Shown in pieces: positions 62,248-64,000 of a stretch of 64,000 nucleotides of DNA. Position 1 is the stretch's first letter. Each line of letters opens with the position of its first letter. Source of the DNA: Zychaea mexicana (Eukaryota; Mucoromycota; Mucoromycetes; Mucorales; Lichtheimiaceae); assembly GCF_025766255.1 (NCBI RefSeq), contig NW_026516675.1, forward strand, positions 434,001 through 498,000, written 5' to 3'. The notes under the pieces were generated by a model that was not told the origin of the DNA, did no database searches, and saw only the letters and a program-made list of their open reading frames with translations. A program made the translations under genes and the position numbers.

Positions 62248-62547
62248 TGGGATGCCCAAAATACGAAAGTGATAACTAAGGGAGGAAAGATATAGCCGTG
62301 AGTTCTCAATGATTATACACCAATGAAGGACAAACAGTTTCTATACATCAGTAATATAATTATTTTACTGTCAACTAAAACATATTGAAGGAGATCATTT
62401 TCAAATGCCTCAAGAAAACCAAGATTCTGGATGGCATGATTGCTAGAAGCAACACAAGAAGTGATGAATTGATCAATGCTGACAAGGACAAGGAGATACA
62501 TAGAGGGGATATATCTGTATGACTGTGCTTAATGCTGATCTTTCAGA

Positions 62548-62757
62548 GTGGATATGGCTGCTGTGCATCCAACATTGACTGATGATGAAAAGCTACAAGA
62601 GACTGTAATTGCTGAGGTTAATAGGAACACATGTGAACCGAACGTCAAAGGGCCACCCCTTTCTTCATATAATGACTATGAAAAGGCTGATTTGATGCAA
62701 AGAGTCATTATAAAATCCTTTCGATTTGCACTTGATAACAGTTGTCAAGATTACTAA
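62548..62757 (+). pseudogene. Possible pogo/jerky-type transposase C-terminus
   Basis: The frame of about 69 codons contains VHPTLTDDEKLQETVIAEVN and GPPLSSYNDYEKADLMQRVI, reminiscent of the acidic TDDEI...V tail and PP.S...A..AL..++ end that close many pogo/Tigger (DDE_1) transposases. It lies 300 bp inside the solo terminal repeat at 62222 and no catalytic domain is visible, so this would be an internally deleted copy. Weak evidence on its own. Confidence 0.35.
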
Positions 62758-63468
62758 ATTTGGGTATCATATGAATGGGGGAAAAGATCATTGCTGGTCG
62801 ACTTTCATAAGCAGAGAATGAGCAAGCCTCAATCTTCTATACAATGTGAACGCATAGGCTTTTTTCAAACATAATGAAGAGAGGCTCTTCTTTTACCATC
62901 TGCTTGAAAGGTCTCGATGCTCTAATTTTTCTGGCACACAGTATTGCTCTATTTCATCATGGTATTTATAAGCGAATATATGCTCAAAGCACAATCTATT
63001 TCTCGTTTTATCGATATATATAGCGAGGATGACGTGCTCCGCATGAGTAGAAGGTTGGGTAATCACCTTGAAACTTCTTTATCATAACATTTCATTAAAA
63101 CCGATTGTAATTAAGCATAGATATGTTTTCTAGTGCGGACGAATTATCAACTAGGGCACAAATTGAAGTTGGATTATAAAACAGTTATCTATAAATTGAT
63201 CGAGCTTAATTAAATAAGAAAAAAGAGAACCTTTATTCGATTGTGAGTAACAATCCAGTAATAATGATTAACATAAAAAGTAAGACGCGGGACTGGAGGT
63301 TGGGGTAGAGGTAATATGCACATAACTCGGGAGGTTGTTTTTACAGGGATAGACAGAGGTAAAAACAACAGGGAAAAAAGATTTTCTTTCTCTCGGAGGA
63401 TTGAAGAAGAATGTTGTGTGTGTGTGTGTGTGAGTGTGTGGTATGTAGGGTGATAAACGGGGTGGAAT
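62758..63468. other. No gene seen; TG microsatellite
   Basis: AT-rich spacer and 3' flank of the proline-rich gene. A (TG)n run at about 63415-63432 followed by GAGTGTGTGG is the only repeat. Confidence 0.45.
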
Positions 63469-64000
63469 TTACAACTGGACAAGAGCATTAGCCACAACTC
63501 CCATCATGGTCATGCCTGCAACCGTACCAAACGACAGAGCATAGCGAGCGCTGGATGCATCACTATGGCTAGCAGAGGAGTGCGTTGCGCCGTTGCTGGC
63601 AGTCAATTCACGCAACGAAGTTGGATGTCCAGACTGGCTGCTTTCGGGTGCCAATGTAATAGGGCTGAACGTAAAGTCAGTAGCACTGCTCTTGCCAGAG
63701 GCAGAAGCACCTGCGCTAGGCTTGACTTTGTTGCCGATGGGTGGTGGAGCGGGTGTTGTGTTGGTACCCTTGGCTGGTGGAGGAGGGGGAGCATTGCCAG
63801 GTTTGCCAGGCTCGTTCTTTGGTGGCTCAGGACCACCCTTTGGAGCTTCAGGGCCGCCCTTGGGAGGCTGGTCATTCTTTGGTGGTTCAGGGCCCTTGGG
63901 TGGCTCAGGACCTTTGGGAGGCTCAGGACCTTTGGGTGGTTCAGGACCTTTGGGTGGTTCAGTACCTTTAGGAGGTTCGGGTCCTCCCTTGGGAGGTTGA
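63469..64000 (-). CDS. Proline-rich surface-type protein, 3' part only
   Basis: Open across the window edge; only the last 176 codons are seen. From the edge inward there are about ten PEPPKG(P/T/G) repeats, mostly of 18 nt and nearly identical at DNA level, with two PPKND/PPKNE variants. A Pro/Gly linker (APPPPPAKGTNTTPAPPP) and a Ser/Thr/Ala-rich region (SAGASASGKSSATDFTFSP, then ATHSSASHSDASSA) follow. The final 24 residues are hydrophobic (YALSFGTVAGMTMMGVVANA...), like a GPI-attachment tail preceded by small residues. That layout suits a secreted cell-wall or plasma-membrane protein. The N-terminus is not in the window, so the enzymatic or adhesive role is unknown. Confidence 0.75.
   Translation of the reverse strand, partial: QPPKGGPEPPKGTEPPKGPEPPKGPEPPKGPEPPKGPEPPKNDQPPKGGPEAPKGGPEPPKNEPGKPGNAPPPPPAKGTNTTPAPPPIGNKVKPSAGASASGKSSATDFTFSPITLAPESSQSGHPTSLRELTASNGATHSSASHSDASSARYALSFGTVAGMTMMGVVANALVQL

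Overview
The window is eukaryotic and almost certainly fungal. Genes are split by many short GT-AG introns (about 50-130 bp, with a few GC-AG). Gene ends have AT-rich flanks and T-rich or CT-rich leaders. The gene set includes fungal-type families: an AP-1-like bZIP, a PAS kinase, a P450, ACH1 and a fungal PRPP synthetase with an insertion. Intron density, an LMBRD2 and a WRAP53/TCAB1 homologue, and F-box/LRR-like and PIF/Harbinger relics point to an early-diverging lineage, most likely Mucoromycota (Mucorales-like). That placement is inference, not a database result.

Layout. 0.6-4.9 kb: a CaM-kinase-like gene and ACH1, both on +. 4.9-18 kb: gene-poor, with decayed coding pieces: a repeat-bearing relic at 7 kb, a repetitive membrane protein at 8.4 kb, a decayed Q/S-rich region at 9-11 kb, copy A of a ~1.1 kb duplication at 12-13 kb, a C2H2 exon at 13.7 kb and an F-box/LRR-like relic at 16-17.5 kb. 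18-19.4 kb: a medium-chain reductase (-). 19.7-21.8 kb: remains of a PIF/Harbinger transposon with both of its genes. 22.3-28 kb: LMBRD2 homologue (+) and AP-1-like bZIP (-), convergent. 28-35 kb: mostly empty, with an intact pogo/mariner-type MITE and copy B of the duplication, which carries a 60-residue membrane-protein gene. 35.4-38 kb: a P450 pseudogene. 39.2-42.4 kb: a second medium-chain reductase, a TMEM97/EXPERA protein and a histidine phosphatase. 42.6-46.2 kb: PAS kinase (-). 46.2-50.2 kb: empty. 50.2-64 kb: dense again, with an unknown Q-rich protein, a cluster of RFX-like X-boxes, an unknown 251-residue protein, a GH16 glucanase, a WRAP53 homologue, PRPP synthetase, BET1, COQ7 and the 3' end of a proline-rich surface-type protein.

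The genes form no single pathway. Links that can be argued are: two paralogous reductases sharing the same four-exon architecture, including a 17-nt exon; two head-to-head pairs with 127 bp and 206 bp between start codons; signalling and nutrient or redox sensing (CaMK, PAS kinase, AP-1 factor); and membrane traffic or sterol-related proteins (BET1, TMEM97, LMBRD2). All exon boundaries were placed by hand from frame, splice consensus and family alignment recalled from knowledge. No search or RNA data were available.
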